Origin: Prunus persica
Lineage: Eukaryota; Streptophyta; Magnoliopsida; Rosales; Rosaceae
Reading direction: 5' to 3'
DNA: 64,000 nucleotides
NCBI RefSeq assembly: GCF_000346465.2
Contig: NC_034012.1
Span: forward strand, 20,603,567-20,667,566
This document shows positions 34,447-47,699 of this stretch, piece after piece. A program made the position numbers and the translations under genes. The notes beneath the pieces were generated by a model, which did no database searches, was not told the DNA's origin, and saw nothing but the letters and a program-made list of their open reading frames with translations. The stretch's first letter is position 1. Every line of letters starts with the position of its first letter.

Positions 34447-36599
34447 CCACTCCATTTCATAACGAACTTCGTACGAACCTAAATTTTCCAATTTCATGGA
34501 CCAATCGATGTCGGATTGAGTCCAAAACTTGGGGAACATCAGAATATGGTAGGAGGAGTCGTTTGGTGGGTTTTGAGTGAAATCCAATCCCTACAACTAT
34601 GCAATACCCCAACCACTCCATTTCATAACGAACTTCGTACGAACCTGAATTGTCCAATTTCATGGACCAATCGATATCGGATAGAGTCCAAAACTTGGGG
34701 AACATCATAATATGATGGGTGATGTCATTTGGTGGGTTTGAGTGAAATCCAATCTCTACAACTATGCAATACACCAACCACTTCATTTTAGAATGAACCT
34801 CGTACGACCATAAATTGTCCAATTTCATGGACCAATCGATATCGGATAGAGCCCAAAACTTGTGCAACACAATAATATGATGGGTGGAGTCGTTTGGTGA
34901 GTTTTGAATGAAATCCAATCTCTAGAACTATGCAATACACCAGCCACTCCATTTCATAACGTACGAACCTAAATTTTCCAATTTCATGGACCAATCGATA
35001 TCGGATTGTGTCCAAAACTTGGGGACATCATAAAATGGTGGCAGGAGTCATTTGGTGGGTTTTGAGTGAAATCCAATCTCTACAACTATGCAATACACCA
35101 ACCACTCCATTTCAGAACGAACCACGTATGAACCTGAATTGTCCAATTTCATGGACCAATCGATATCGGATTGTGTCCAAAACTTGGGGACATCATAAAA
35201 TGGTGGCAGGAGTCATTTGGTGGGTTTTGAGTGAAATCCAATCTCTACAACTATGCAATACACCAACCACTCCATTTCAGAACGAACCACGTACGAACCT
35301 GAATTGTCCAATTTCATGGACCAATCAATATCGGATTGAGTCCAAAACTTGGGGAACATCATAATATGGTGGGAGGAGTCATTTGGTGGGTTTTGAGTGA
35401 AGTCCAATCTCTAGAACTGTGCAATACACCAACCACTCTATTTCATAACGAACTTCGTACGAACATGAATTGTCCAATTTCATGGACCAATTGATATCGG
35501 ATTGAGTCCAAAACTTGTGGAACATCATAATATAGTTAGAGGATTCATTTGGTGGGTTTTTAGTGAAAGCTAATAACAAAAACTATGAAATACACCAACC
35601 ACTCCATTAGAGAACAAACTTCGTACAAACATGAATAGTCCAATTTCATAGTTTTTGTGGGAGGAGTCATTTGGTGGGAGGAGTCATTTGGGGGGTTTTA
35701 AGTGAAATCGAATTACCAAAACTATGCAATACCCCAACCGCTCCGTTTTAGAACGAACTTCGTACGAACCTGAATTGTCCGGTTTCATGGACCAATTGAT
35801 ATCAGATTGTGTCCAAAACTTGGGGAACATCATAATATGGTGGGAGGAGTCATTTGGTGAGTTTTGAGTGAAATCCAATGGCTAAAACTACGCTATACAC
35901 CAACCACTCCATTTTATAACGAACTTCGTTCGAACCTTAATTGTCCAATTTCATGGACCAATCGATATCGGATTGAGTCCAAAACATGGGGAACATCATA
36001 ATACAGTGGGAGGAGTCATTTGGTAGGTTTTGGGTGAAATCCAATAGCAAAAACTATGACATGCACCAACCACTCCATTAGGGAACGAACTTCGTACGAA
36101 CATGAATAGTCCGATTTCTTGGTCCAATCGATATTGGATTGAGTCCAAAACTTGGGGAACATCATAATATGGTGGGAAGAGTCATTTGCTGAGTTTTGAG
36201 TCAAATCCAATGGCAAAAAACTACGCAATACACCAACCACTCCATTTTATAACGAATTTCGTACGAAGCTGAATTATCCAATTGCATGGACCAATCGATA
36301 TCGGATTGAGTCCAAAACATGGGGAACATCATAATACAGTGGGAGGAGTCATTTGGTAGGTTTTGGGTGAAATCCAATAGCAAAAACTATGAAATACACC
36401 AACCACTCCATTAGAGAACGAACTTAGTATGGACATGAATAGTTCAATTCCTTGGACCAATTGATATCGGATTGAGCGCAAAACTCGGGGAACATCGTAA
36501 TATAATGGGAGGAGTCCTTTGGTGAGTTTTGGGTGAAATCCAATGGCTAAAACTATGCAATACACCAACCACTCCGTTTCATTACGAACTTCGTACGAA

Positions 36600-38010
36600 C
36601 TTGAATTGTCCGATTTCATGGATGAATTGATATCGGATTGAGCCCAAAACATGGCCAACATCATAATATTTCGGTTGGAGTCATTTGGTGAGTTTTGAGT
36701 GAAATCCAATTGCTGAAACTATGCAATACACGAACCAGTCCATTTACGGAACGAACTTCGTACGAAGTTGAATTGGCCAATTTCATTGGGCAATCGATAT
36801 CTGATTGAGCCCGAAACTTGGTCAACATCATAATATGGTGGAAGGACTCATTTGGTGACTTTTGAATGAAATCCACTCGCTGGAACTATGCAATACACCA
36901 ACCACTCCATTTACGGAACGAACCTCGTACGACCTTGAATTGTCCCATTTCATTGGGCAATCGATATCGGATTGAGCGCAAAATTTGGTCAACATCCTAA
37001 TATGGTGGGATGAGTCGTTTGGTGAGTTTTGAGTGAAATCCAATCTCTAAAACTATGCAATACAACAACCACTCCTGTTACGGAACGAATTTCGTACGTA
37101 CCTGAATTATCCGATTTCTTGGTTCAATCGATATCGGATTGGGCACAAGACTTGGTCAACATCATAATATGGTGGGAGGAGTCATTTGGTGAGTTTTAAG
37201 AGAAATCCAATCGCTGAGCCTATGCATTACACCAACAACTCCATTTGGTGAACGAACTTCGTACGGACTTGAATTGTCCTATTTCTTGGTTCAATCGATA
37301 TCGGATTGAGCCGAAAACTTGGTCAACATCATAATATGGTGGGAGGAGTCATTTGGTGATTTTTGAGAGAAATCCAATTGCTAAAACTATGCAATACACC
37401 AACCACTCCATTTACGGAATGAACTTCGTACGAACTTGAATTGTCCCATTTCATGGGGCAATCGATATCGGATTGAGCCCAAAACTTGGACAACATCATA
37501 ATATGGTGGGAGGAGTCATTTGGTGATTTTTTTGAGAAATCCAATCGCTAAAACTACGAAATACACCAACAACTCCTTTTGATGAATGAACTTTGTACGC
37601 ACTTGCATTGCCCGATTTCATGGTTCAATCGATATTGGACTGAGCCCAAAACTTGGTCAATATCATAATATGGTGGGAGGAGTCATTTGGTGAGTTTTGA
37701 GTGAAATCCAATCCCTAAAACTATGCAGTACACCAACCACTCCAACTACGGAACGAACTTCGTACGAACCTGAATTGTCCGACTTCTGGGTTAATCATTG
37801 AGCCCGAAACTTGGTCAACATCATAATATGGTGGGAGGAGTCCTTCGGTGAGTTTTGAGTGAAATCCAATCCCTAAAACTATGCAGTACACCAACCACTC
37901 AAACAACGGAACGAACTTCGTACGAACCTGAATTGTCCGACTTCTTGGTTCAATCATTGAGCCCGAAACTTGGTCAACATCATAATATGGTGGGAGGAGT
38001 CATTTGGTGG
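36600..38010 (+). repeat. Cluster of divergent satellite subfamily
   Basis: Eight or so monomers share 'ccatttacggaacgaac', 'cccatttcattgggcaatcg' or 'cttggttcaatcg', and 'gagcccaaaacttggtcaac'. Two of them (about 37790 and 37950) have lost part of the CGATATCG core, reading 'ttaatcattgagcccg' or 'ttcaatcattgagcccg'. Related monomers occur at 5723-6000 and 56620-57060. Confidence 0.78.
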
Positions 38011-39350
38011 GTTTTGAATGAAATCCAATTGCCAAAACTATGCAATACATCAACCACTCCATTTCATAACGAACTTTTTATGAACCTGAACTGTCTGATT
38101 TCATGGACCAATCGATATCGGATTGAGTCAAAAACTGGGGGAACATCATAATATTTTGGGAGGAGTCATTTGGGGGGATTTGAGTGAAATCCAATGGCTA
38201 AAACTATGCAGTACACCAACCACTCCATTTCATAATGAACTTCGTACGAACCTGAATTGTCCGACTTCATGAACCAATGGATATCGGTTTGAGTCCAAAA
38301 CTCGGGGAACATCGTAATGTTGTGGGAGGAGTCATTTTTTAAGTTTTGAGTGAAATCCAATGGCTAAAACGATGCAATACACCAACCACTCCATTTCAGA
38401 ACGAACTTCGTACGAACTGAATTGTCCGATTTCATGGACCAATCGATATCGGATTGAGTCCAAAACTTAGGGAACATCACAATGTGGTGGGAGGACTCAT
38501 TTGGTGAGTTTTCAGTGGAATCCAATGCCTAAAACTATGCAATACACCAACCACGCCATTGCGTAACAAAACTTCGTACGAACCGAATTGTCCAATTTCA
38601 TGGATCAATCGATATCGGATTGAGTCCAAAACTTGGGGAACATCATAATATAGTGGGAGGAGTCATTTGATGGGTTTTGAGTGAAATCCAATCTCTACAA
38701 CTATACAATACACCAACCACGCCATTGCGTAATAAACTTTGTATGAACCTGAATTGTCCAATTTCATGTATCAATCGATATCGGATTGAGTCCAAAACTT
38801 GGGGAACATCATAATATGGTGGGAGGAGTCATTTGATGAGTTTTGAGTGAAATCCAACGTCTAGAACTATACAACAAAACAACCACTACATTTCTTAACG
38901 AACTTCGTACGAACCTGAATTGTCCAATTTCGTGGACCAATCGATATCGGATTGAGTCCAAAACTTTGGGAACATCCTAATATCGTGGGAGAAGTCATTT
39001 GGTGGGTTTTGAGTGAAATCCAATCTCTACAACTATACAATACACCAACCACTCCATTTCAGAACGAACTTCGTACGAACCTGAATTGTCCAATTTCATA
39101 GACCAATCGATATCGGATTGAGTCCAAAACTTGGGGAACATCATAATATGGTGGGAGGAATCATTTGGTGAGTTTTGCGTGAAATCCAATATCTAAAACT
39201 ATGCAATTTACCAACCACTTCATTTCATAACGAACTTCATACGAACCTGAATTGTCCAATTTAATGGACCAATCGATATATGATTGAGTCCAAAACTTGG
39301 GGAACATCATAATATCGTGGGAGTAGTCATTTGGTGAGTTTTGAGTCAAA

Positions 39351-39355
39351 TCCAA
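39351..39355. repeat. Target-site duplication TCCAA (left)
   Basis: Pairs with 43530-43534 around the minus-strand Tekay solo LTR. Confidence 0.9.
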
Positions 39356-40874
39356 TGACAGGACCCGACCCAAATTCCCTTTTGTAATCCGAGCCGAACC
39401 TTGTTCGTGATAGACACCTGGCAGGTGCCGAGCACAAATGACCTGGTTGCCCTTTTGGTTACAAACTTAATTTCATTTTAGCCTTGACTTCTACCAAAAA
39501 TTCGACAGTCTCCCCTGTAATTTGTTCAATCCCAAAATTACACCTGTCAAAACAAGCATATATACGCAACCCAACTTCCAGCATGCATATATATATACAA
39601 TCAACAGTAACGTTCGAGCCCAGGGGCAATATCAGAGCATCTATACAGATTAATTTACAAGAGGAACATTTGGAGGGTCAAGGACCCTACACTAAGCTGA
39701 AGAGATGCAGGAAGCGGAAACTGCCCTGTGGTGGCTTTCAGATGCACGTGTACGCCCTGGGGGCGCAAAACATTTAAAGGGTGAGTGGACCCAAAAACAA
39801 AGTTTTAAGAAAAAAATAACATAAGAACATACTAACCCCACTGTAATACTCATAATCATCTTTAAACTCTTAAAAGCATTGAAATAAGTTTAAAACAACC
39901 ACCTAGGTGTACCCCTTTAATTCTGTCAATTCTTGATATCCGTCAATTCCTGATAATCCGTCAATTCCCCTGGCAGGTCTCGGTGACACAAAGTCAACCC
40001 GAGCCACAAACTGGCAGGATTCAGGGGACCGTAGTCAGACTGATCCGCATTCCTGGTTCCCACGGTCCGAGCGTCCCCGAAACTCGTGAGGCAAATGTCA
40101 AGCGTGCTGACAAAACTGAAGGCAAACTGGATGTCCGTGGACATTGTCATATCCGAAGGCAACATATACCGAAGGCAACCTGTTTCTATAACTGGGTACC
40201 TATTGTGGCTTAAGAAAATCTAAAATCTCTGAAAAATATGATAAAGAACTGAATTTCTGTTAAATCTAGAACTTTGCTGCCATTTATCTGTTATTTAGCT
40301 AAAATTTCCTATATCCATAACGAATGTCTCACTCGATAGCATGTGAATTCAAAACATTTAAAGGCATATATGAACTAATAAAACACTAATATTTGAATAA
40401 AACTTATTCAATATCAAATACTGTAACTGAATAGCATAAATTCATTTATGAAAACAAAGAGTCCACTCACAGCTGGTCCGAGCTCGCTGGACCTTTTGGA
40501 GGTCCCTCCTGCGGGTCAACTGGTGCCCGAGTGCATTCAATTACCACAATAATATATACATTAATAAAACTGCTGGATATAAATATGTAAATAAAACCCT
40601 GACCCCCGGCTCCTAGAAGTGTGTGCTAATTAAAGTTACTCATATGCCCACATTAACGTTCCTTTAAATCTAGGACACAAGTCCCATGAGTCTGGTCTCA
40701 AACGGACGGTTGGTTTGGTCACAAATGCACGAACAAAGGTTCGAACCCATTGAACCCGGAAATCACACAAGATGCGAGATTCGTTCAGGGTTCAAACGTT
40801 ATACAAATTAAGATCCGCGAATTCCTACACGCTCTTGACAACACGAGGATCATTCTAGAATAAAAACCTAACAT

Positions 40875-40879
40875 TGACG
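40875..40879. repeat. Target-site duplication TGACG (left)
   Basis: Pairs with 42707-42711 and marks the nested insertion inside the Tekay LTR. Confidence 0.92.
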
Positions 40880-42706
40880 TGTTGAGCCTATTCTTAACAA
40901 CTAAAATGAGTTATTAAAAACAGCAACTTTAATTCTCGCAAGTGCACGAACCGTTTATAGTATAGCTTATGTAAATACGAGGTCGATCCCACGGAGAATG
41001 GTAACTTGGTTCCAAGTTAAATTACTTAGAATGCTAGAAAAACATAGAACAAAGAAACTGACTAACTAGCTAAAGGCAAGGTCGAATTCAACAATGCCTC
41101 TTGCTAATTACTCAAGGTCTAGGACAGAATCCTAGCACCACACACGCACTCGAAATGAGGGGTTTTGTTGTTGAAATGAAAACAAGAAAGTGAAATGAAA
41201 GTGCTCGAAAGTAAACACTGGCAGCAATCAACAAGTTGTGAAACAATGATTGAGAGGTGTTAGAGCCTTGGAATCCACCACTAGTTTTCCTATCCAAGTT
41301 ATGAATGTATAGAAATTGACTCAAGCTTCATTAACAATAGATTATCACATACAAGCCTATGGTATCTAGGTGCAGGATGCATGATTCTCCTAAGGCATGT
41401 GATTATGCATGGTATCTACACAACACGTGATCTCTAATATGCAACCTAAGCATGGTATCTACTTAGAATAAAGCATACAAGAGTCATTAAGCTCCTTGAG
41501 AATATGATAATCACACAAGTCCTAGAACATGGTATCTGTCCTAGTCAACCTATGGTTATTAACCCCTTGAATGATTCTTAGGCCATTCATGTGTTGCTTG
41601 TGAAAGGAGAGTAGAATTGGTGAATCTAAACCCCTTCCCAACCTGTGCTAGATGCATAAAATCCTAGTTAGCTACTCCAAGAAAACATACATCAAGCACA
41701 TAATAAACTAGAGATTAACAACTTGATAATAAAAGCAAGGAAATCAATTAACTATAAAATCATCCATAACATTGAATATTCATGACTAGGGCTTCATCCT
41801 AAGCCCTAACTAAATGGATTAGTTAGACATAACTATGAATACAGAAAATAAGAAATACATAGATAGGATAAAGAGAGGAGAAGAACTAGATGATGGCAAC
41901 AAGGAAGATCCCAGGACAGCTCCAAGCTCCCTTGACAGCTCCAAGCTCCCTTCTCTCTTTGTGGTGAATCTGAATGTGTGTATGAGAGTAATGGATGAAG
42001 TGAATGTGTGTGTCTGCCCTGCCTTCTTGAATGAGTGTGCAACTCTCTATTTATAGAGTGCAATTTCGTGCTCCCCTTTCGCTGGTGAAGCACACCTCTC
42101 TTAGCTGCTCCCAACTGCTCCAGCTGCCCATACTTGCCAACTGCTCCATCTGACAAATACATGCTTTGGTATGGTTTCTTTATGGAAAGCTTGACTTTTG
42201 TTCATCTTTCTGAGCTTCTGAGATGATTTGACTCCCATGTGTGGCTGCCCATGTGTAGCACATGGCTCTAGGGATGTAGCCACATTAAATGTGATGGCAG
42301 CCAACATGACATTTCTGTGAACTTGGTTCAGTATTGTACATGTTGAGGGCTCCAGATTTATCCAATGGGGCTGAAATTTGGATATGTTATAATAGACACC
42401 CATTGGAACAACTTCTATGAAGGATGTCTCCTCATCCGACCTGTGTGAGTTACTGAAATAAGGCCTGCAAGATGACCTACGAAACTGGACTGACAAGGAG
42501 TGTGGCACAAATTGGTTTTGTCTTTAAGCTCATATTCCTCTTGTGCCACTCAGCCCTTAACATGCATGAATTGTATCAAATGTCATCCCCTTGCTGTCTT
42601 AACCTACAAAGCACACAAACATAGGTAAGAGAATCAAAATAAAGAGAAGCTAACAAAATTACTAAGGAAAGAAGGCATGTAAATGTGTGAAATTATGAGC
42701 TTATCA
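40880..42706 (-). mobile_element. Solo LTR, 1.8-kb family, copy 2, nested
   Basis: 1827 bp on the minus strand, TGATAAGCTC to GGCTCAACA, flanked by TGACG. It is close to copy 1 along its whole length, with all four AGATACCAT motifs (seen as ATGGTATCT near 41360-41535), the TATA box (42048-42055) and the same 135-codon frame (42101-42508). A 20-bp local duplication, 'gacagctccaagctccctt', sits near 41934. It is younger than its host LTR by nesting. Confidence 0.93.
42048..42055 (-). promoter_or_regulatory. Putative LTR TATA box
   Basis: TATAAATA on the minus strand in the same CTCTATAAATAGAG context as copies 1 and 3. Confidence 0.58.
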
Positions 42707-42711
42707 TGACG
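42707..42711. repeat. Target-site duplication TGACG (right)
   Basis: Right-hand member for the nested LTR. Confidence 0.92.
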
Positions 42712-43529
42712 CTCTGCCACACGCCGCCACCGCCAGCGGGTGCATTGAGCAATTTTTCGGCGATCGGAAAACTCCAAACCGCCAGCCAATAATCACACCT
42801 ACAGATGAAGCACATCAAGGGGAGTAATTTTATACCTTGGCTCGACGATCAATTCAAACTTTAAAGCCCTCGAACGAAGCTTTCTGTCTCTTGAAAAACC
42901 TAAAAAAAATTAGTTTCAAAATCAAAGAAATTGGAATGGATTCACGTTGTGTTTTCAAGGAAAAACACAAAGGGAAGGTAGGAGAGTAGTTTGGGTGCAC
43001 TTACATGAGCTATGGCAGCTGGAATCCGCCAGAAAATACCTCGAAATTTCTGGGTTCGAAGCTGCCCGTTTTTGGGTTCAATTTTGGCTCGATTTTCTGG
43101 TTGATTCGCTTGGAATCAAGGTTGGATATGGGTATGTATGGGAAGAGGAGAGAGAGGCGAAGACTTTGCAGGTTGTGGCACTCGATTTGGTGGCCAGACG
43201 GAGGAGAAATGGTTGTCTGAAATGGCTATTCGAAACATTCCCGAGAGGAAGAAGAAATCTAGGTTTAAAAATTCTAAACTTCGAAAAATTTACGTTTGTG
43301 CCACTGAACTTCTTTTGATCGTAACTTCTTCGTTACAACTCCGATTTGAGCCCACTACGTGTCTACAGACTCATCTAGACGTGCTCTACGTAAGATACAA
43401 GTGGAAAGGTCAAATTCTTTCTCGGTCAAAAAGTCAACTTTTCCTTTACTAGAATATTCTAAGGGCAAAAGTGTCATTTCCGCTTAATAGTTTACTAGTT
43501 AAATATTAATTAAGGTTTGGGTTATTACA

Positions 43530-43534
43530 TCCAA
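43530..43534. repeat. Target-site duplication TCCAA (right)
   Basis: Right-hand member for the Tekay solo LTR. The satellite continues in phase ('tccaatgcccaaaactat'). Confidence 0.9.
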
Positions 43535-46500
43535 TGCCCAAAACTATACAATAAAACAACCACTGCATTTCAGAACGAACTTCGTACGAACCTGAATTGT
43601 CCGATTTCATGGACCAATCGATATCGGATTGAGTCCAAAACTTGGGGAACATCATAATATAGTGGGAGGAGTCATTTGGTTGGTTTTGAGTGAAATCTAA
43701 TCTCTAGAGCAATACAATACACCAACCACTTCACTTCGTCACGAACTTCGTACGAAAATAAATTTCTCAATTTTGTGGACCAATCGATATCGGATTGAGG
43801 CCAAAACTTAGGGAACATCATAATATAGTGGGAGGAGTCATTTGGTGGGTTTTTAGTGAAATCCAATCTCTACAACTATGCAATACACCAACCACTCTAT
43901 TACAGAAAGAACTTCATACGAACCTTAATTGTCCAATTTCATGGAACAAACGATATCGGATTGAGTCCAAAACTTGGGGAACATCATAATGTTGTGGGAG
44001 GAGTCATTTGGTGAGTTTTGAGTGAAATCCAATTGCCAAAACTATGCAATATACCAACCAATCCATTTCAGAACGAACTTCGTACGAACTTGAATTGTCC
44101 GATTTCATGAACCAATCGATATCGGATTGAGTCGAAAACTTGGGGAACGTCATCATATTGTGGGAGGAGTCATTTGGTGGGTTTTGGAGTGATATCCAAT
44201 CCCTAGAACTATGCAATACACCAACCACTCCATTTCAGAACGAACTTCGTACGAACCTGAATTGTCCAATTTCATGGACCTATCGATATCGGATTGAGTC
44301 CAAAACTTGGGGAACATCATAATATAGTGGGAGGAGTCATTTGGTTGGTTTTGGGTGAAATCTAATCTCTAGAGCAATACAATACACCAAACACTCCATT
44401 TCGTCACGAACTTCGTACGAACCTGAATTTCCCAATTTTGTGGAACAATAGATATCGGATTGAATCCAAAACTTGCGGAACATCATAATATAGTGGGAGG
44501 AGTCATTTGGTGGGTTTTGAGAGAAATCCAATCTTTAGAACTATGCAATACACCAACCACTCCATTATAGAAAGAACTTCATACGAACCTTAATTGTCCA
44601 ATTTCATGGAACAAACGATATCGGATTGAGTCCAAAACTTGGGGAACATCATAATGTTGTGGGAGGAGCCATTTGGTGGGTTTTGAGAGAAATTCAACCT
44701 CTAGAACTATACAACACATAAACCACCACATTTCAGAACGAACTTCGTACGAACCTAAACTGTCCAATTTAATTGACCAATCTATATCGGATTTGGTCCA
44801 AAACTTGGGGAACATCATAATATGGTCGGAGGAATCATTTGGTGAGTTTTGAGTGAAATCCATTGGCTAAAACAATGCAATACACCAACCACTCCATTTC
44901 ATAACAAATTTCGTACGAACCTGAATTGTCCATTTTCATGGACCAATCGATATCGGATTGAGTCCAAAGCTTGGAGAACATCATAATATTGTGGGAGGAG
45001 TCATTTGGTGGGTTTTGGACTGAAATCCAATCCCTAGAACTATGCAATATCCCAACCACTCCATTTCAGAACGAACTTCCTTCAAACCTTGATTGTCCAA
45101 TTTCAAGGACCAATCGATATTGGATTGAGCCCAAAACCTGGGGAACATCATAATATCGTGGGAGGTGTCATTTGGTGGGTTTTGAGAGAAATCCAATCTC
45201 TAGAACTTTGCAATACACCAACTACTCCATTCAAAACGAACTTCTTACGAACCTGAATTGTCCAATTTCACGGACCAATCAATATCGGTTTGAGTCCAAA
45301 ACCTGGGGAACATCATAATATGGTGGTAGGTGTCATTTGGTGGGTTTTGAGTGAGATCGAATCTCTAGAACTATGCAATACCCCAACCACTCGATTTAAG
45401 AACGAACTTCATACGAACCTTAACTGTCCAATTTCATTGGCGAATCGATATCGGTTTGAGTCCAAAACCTGGGGAACATCATAATATGGTGGTAGGTGTC
45501 ATTTGGTGGGTTTTGAGTGAAATCGAATCTCTAGAACTATGCAATACCCCAACCACTCCAGTTAAGAACGAACTTCATACAAACCTTAACTGTCCAATTT
45601 CATGGGCGAATCGATATAGGATTGAGTCCAAAACTTGGGGAACATCATAATATGGTGGGAGGAGTCATTTGGGGCGTTATGAGTACAATCCAATCACCGA
45701 AACTATGCAATACACCAACAACTCCATTTCATAACGAACTTCGTACGAACCTGAATTGTCCAATTTCATGGTCCAATCGATATCAGATTGAGTCCAAAAC
45801 TTGGGGAACACCACCATATGGTGGGAGGAGTCGCATGGTGACTTTTGACTGAAATCCAATGGCCAAAACTATGCATTAGACCAACCATTCCATTTCATAA
45901 TGAACTTCGTACGAACCTGAATTGTCCAATTTTAGGGACCGACGATATCGGATTTAGTCTAAAACTTGGGGAACATCATAATGTGATGGGAGATTTGGTG
46001 GGTTCTGAGTGAAATCCAATGGCTACAACTATGCAATACACCAACCAATAAATTTCATAACGAACTTCGTACGAATCTGAATTGTCCAATTTCATGGACC
46101 AATAGATATCGGATTGAGTACAAAACTTGGGAAACATCATAATATGATGGGTGTAGTCATTTGGTGAGTTTTGAATGAAATCCAGTGGCTAAAACTAAGC
46201 ATTACACCACCCACTGCAGTTCATAATGAACTTCGTGTGAACCTGAATTGTCCCATTTCATGGATCAATCAATATCGAACTGAGTCCAAAACTTGGGGAA
46301 CATCATAATATGGTGGGAGGAGTCATTTGGTGGGTTTTTAGTGAAATCCAATGGCTAAAACTTTGAAATACACAAACCACTCCATTTCATAACAAACTTC
46401 GTACGAACCTGAATTGTCCAATTTCTTGGACCAATAGATATCGGATTGAGTCCAAAACTTGGGGAACATTATAATATGGTTGCAGGAGTCATTTGGTGGG

Positions 46501-47699
46501 GTTTGAGTGAAATCCAATCTCTAGAACTATGCAATACTGTACCAGTCCATTTCAGAACGAACTTCGTACGAACCTAAATGTTCCAATTTCATGGACCAAT
46601 CGATATCGGATGGAGTCCAAAACTTGGGGAACATCATATTATGGTGGGAGGAGTCATTCGGTGGGTTTTGAGTGAAATCCAATCTGTACAACTATGCAAT
46701 ACACCAACCACTCCATTTCATCACGAACTTCGTGTGAACCTGAATTGTCCAATTTCATGGAACAATTGATATCGGATTGAGTCCAAAACATGGGGAACGT
46801 CATAATTTGGTGGGAGGAGTCATTTGGTGGGTTTTGAGTCAAATCCAATGGCAAAAACTTTGAAATACGCAAACCACTCCATTTCAGAACGAACTTCGTA
46901 CGAACCTGAATTGTCCAATTTCATGGACCAATCGATATCGGATTGAGTCCAAAACTCGGAGAACATCATAATATGGTGGGAGGAGTCATCTGGTGGGTTT
47001 TGAGTGAAATCAATCTCTAGAACAATGCAATACACCAACCACTCCATTTCATATTGAACTTCGTACGAACCTGAATTGTCCAATTTCATGGACCAATCGA
47101 TATTGGATTGAGTCCAAAACTTGGGGAACATCATAATATGGTGGGAGGAGTCATTTGGTGACTTTTGAGTAGAATCCAATGGCTAAAACTATGCAATATA
47201 CCAACCACTCCATTTCATCACAAACTTCGTACGAACCTGAATTGTCCCATTTCATGGACCCATCGATATCGGATTGAGTAAAAAACTTGGGGAACATCAT
47301 AATATGATGGGTGCAGTCATTTGGTGAGTTTTGAGTGAAATCCAGTGGCTAAAACTATGCAATACACCACCCACTCCATTACATCACGAAGTTCGTACAA
47401 ACCTGAATTGTCCCATTTCATGGATCAATCGATATTGGACTGAGTCCAAAACTTGGGGAACATCATAATATGAGGGGTGGAGTCATTTGGTGTGTTTTGT
47501 GTGAAATCCAATCTCTACAACTATGCAATACACCAACCACCCCATTTCATAACGAACTTCGTACGAACCTGAATTGTCCAATTTCATGGACCAATTGATA
47601 TCGGCTTGAGTCCAAAACTTGGGGAACGTCATAATATGGTGGGAGGAGTCATTTGGTGACTTTTGAGTGAAATACCATGGCTAAAACTACGCAATACAT
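43530..47699 (+). repeat. 166-bp satellite array, 4.2 kb
   Basis: About 25 monomers. Pairs of near-identical monomers occur at 45290-45650, sharing 'cctggggaacatc' and 'ggtggtaggtgtc'. The segment 43870-44000 recurs at 44535-44665 with the private 'aacaaacgatatcgg', a four-monomer spacing of about 664 bp. No gene is seen. Confidence 0.95.

Larger units (their letters stand above)
34442..39355 (+). repeat. 166-bp satellite array, 4.9 kb
   Basis: About 30 monomers. 34714-34945 repeats the left flank of the Athila-type element. Near 35021 and 35186 two successive monomers share the one-base-short text 'ttggggacatcataaaatgg'. From about 36600 to 38010 lies the largest cluster of the divergent subfamily. 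37560-38980 parallels 5723-7000. The block ends at the TCCAA target of the Tekay solo LTR. No gene is seen. Confidence 0.95.
39356..43529 (-). mobile_element. Tekay/Del-type solo LTR, interrupted by a nested LTR
   Basis: On the minus strand it starts TGTAATAACCC at 43529 and ends GGGTCCTGTCA at 39356, the same ends as the LTR at 50669-53496. Perfect 5-bp duplications TCCAA flank it. Removing the nested 1827-bp element and one TGACG leaves about 2.34 kb, shorter than the 2.83-kb relative, partly because it has only about two minisatellite units (around 39970-40060). No pol is attached, so it is a solo LTR. Open frames near 42947-43452 lie in the U3-like part and show no similarity that I recognise. 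Confidence 0.9.

Noticed and set aside
42947..43452. Host gene with frames on the plus strand between two elements.
   Set aside because: The stretch lies inside the minus-strand Tekay-type LTR, as shown by the TGTAATAACCC end at 43529 and its matching duplications. The frames overlap and resemble nothing.
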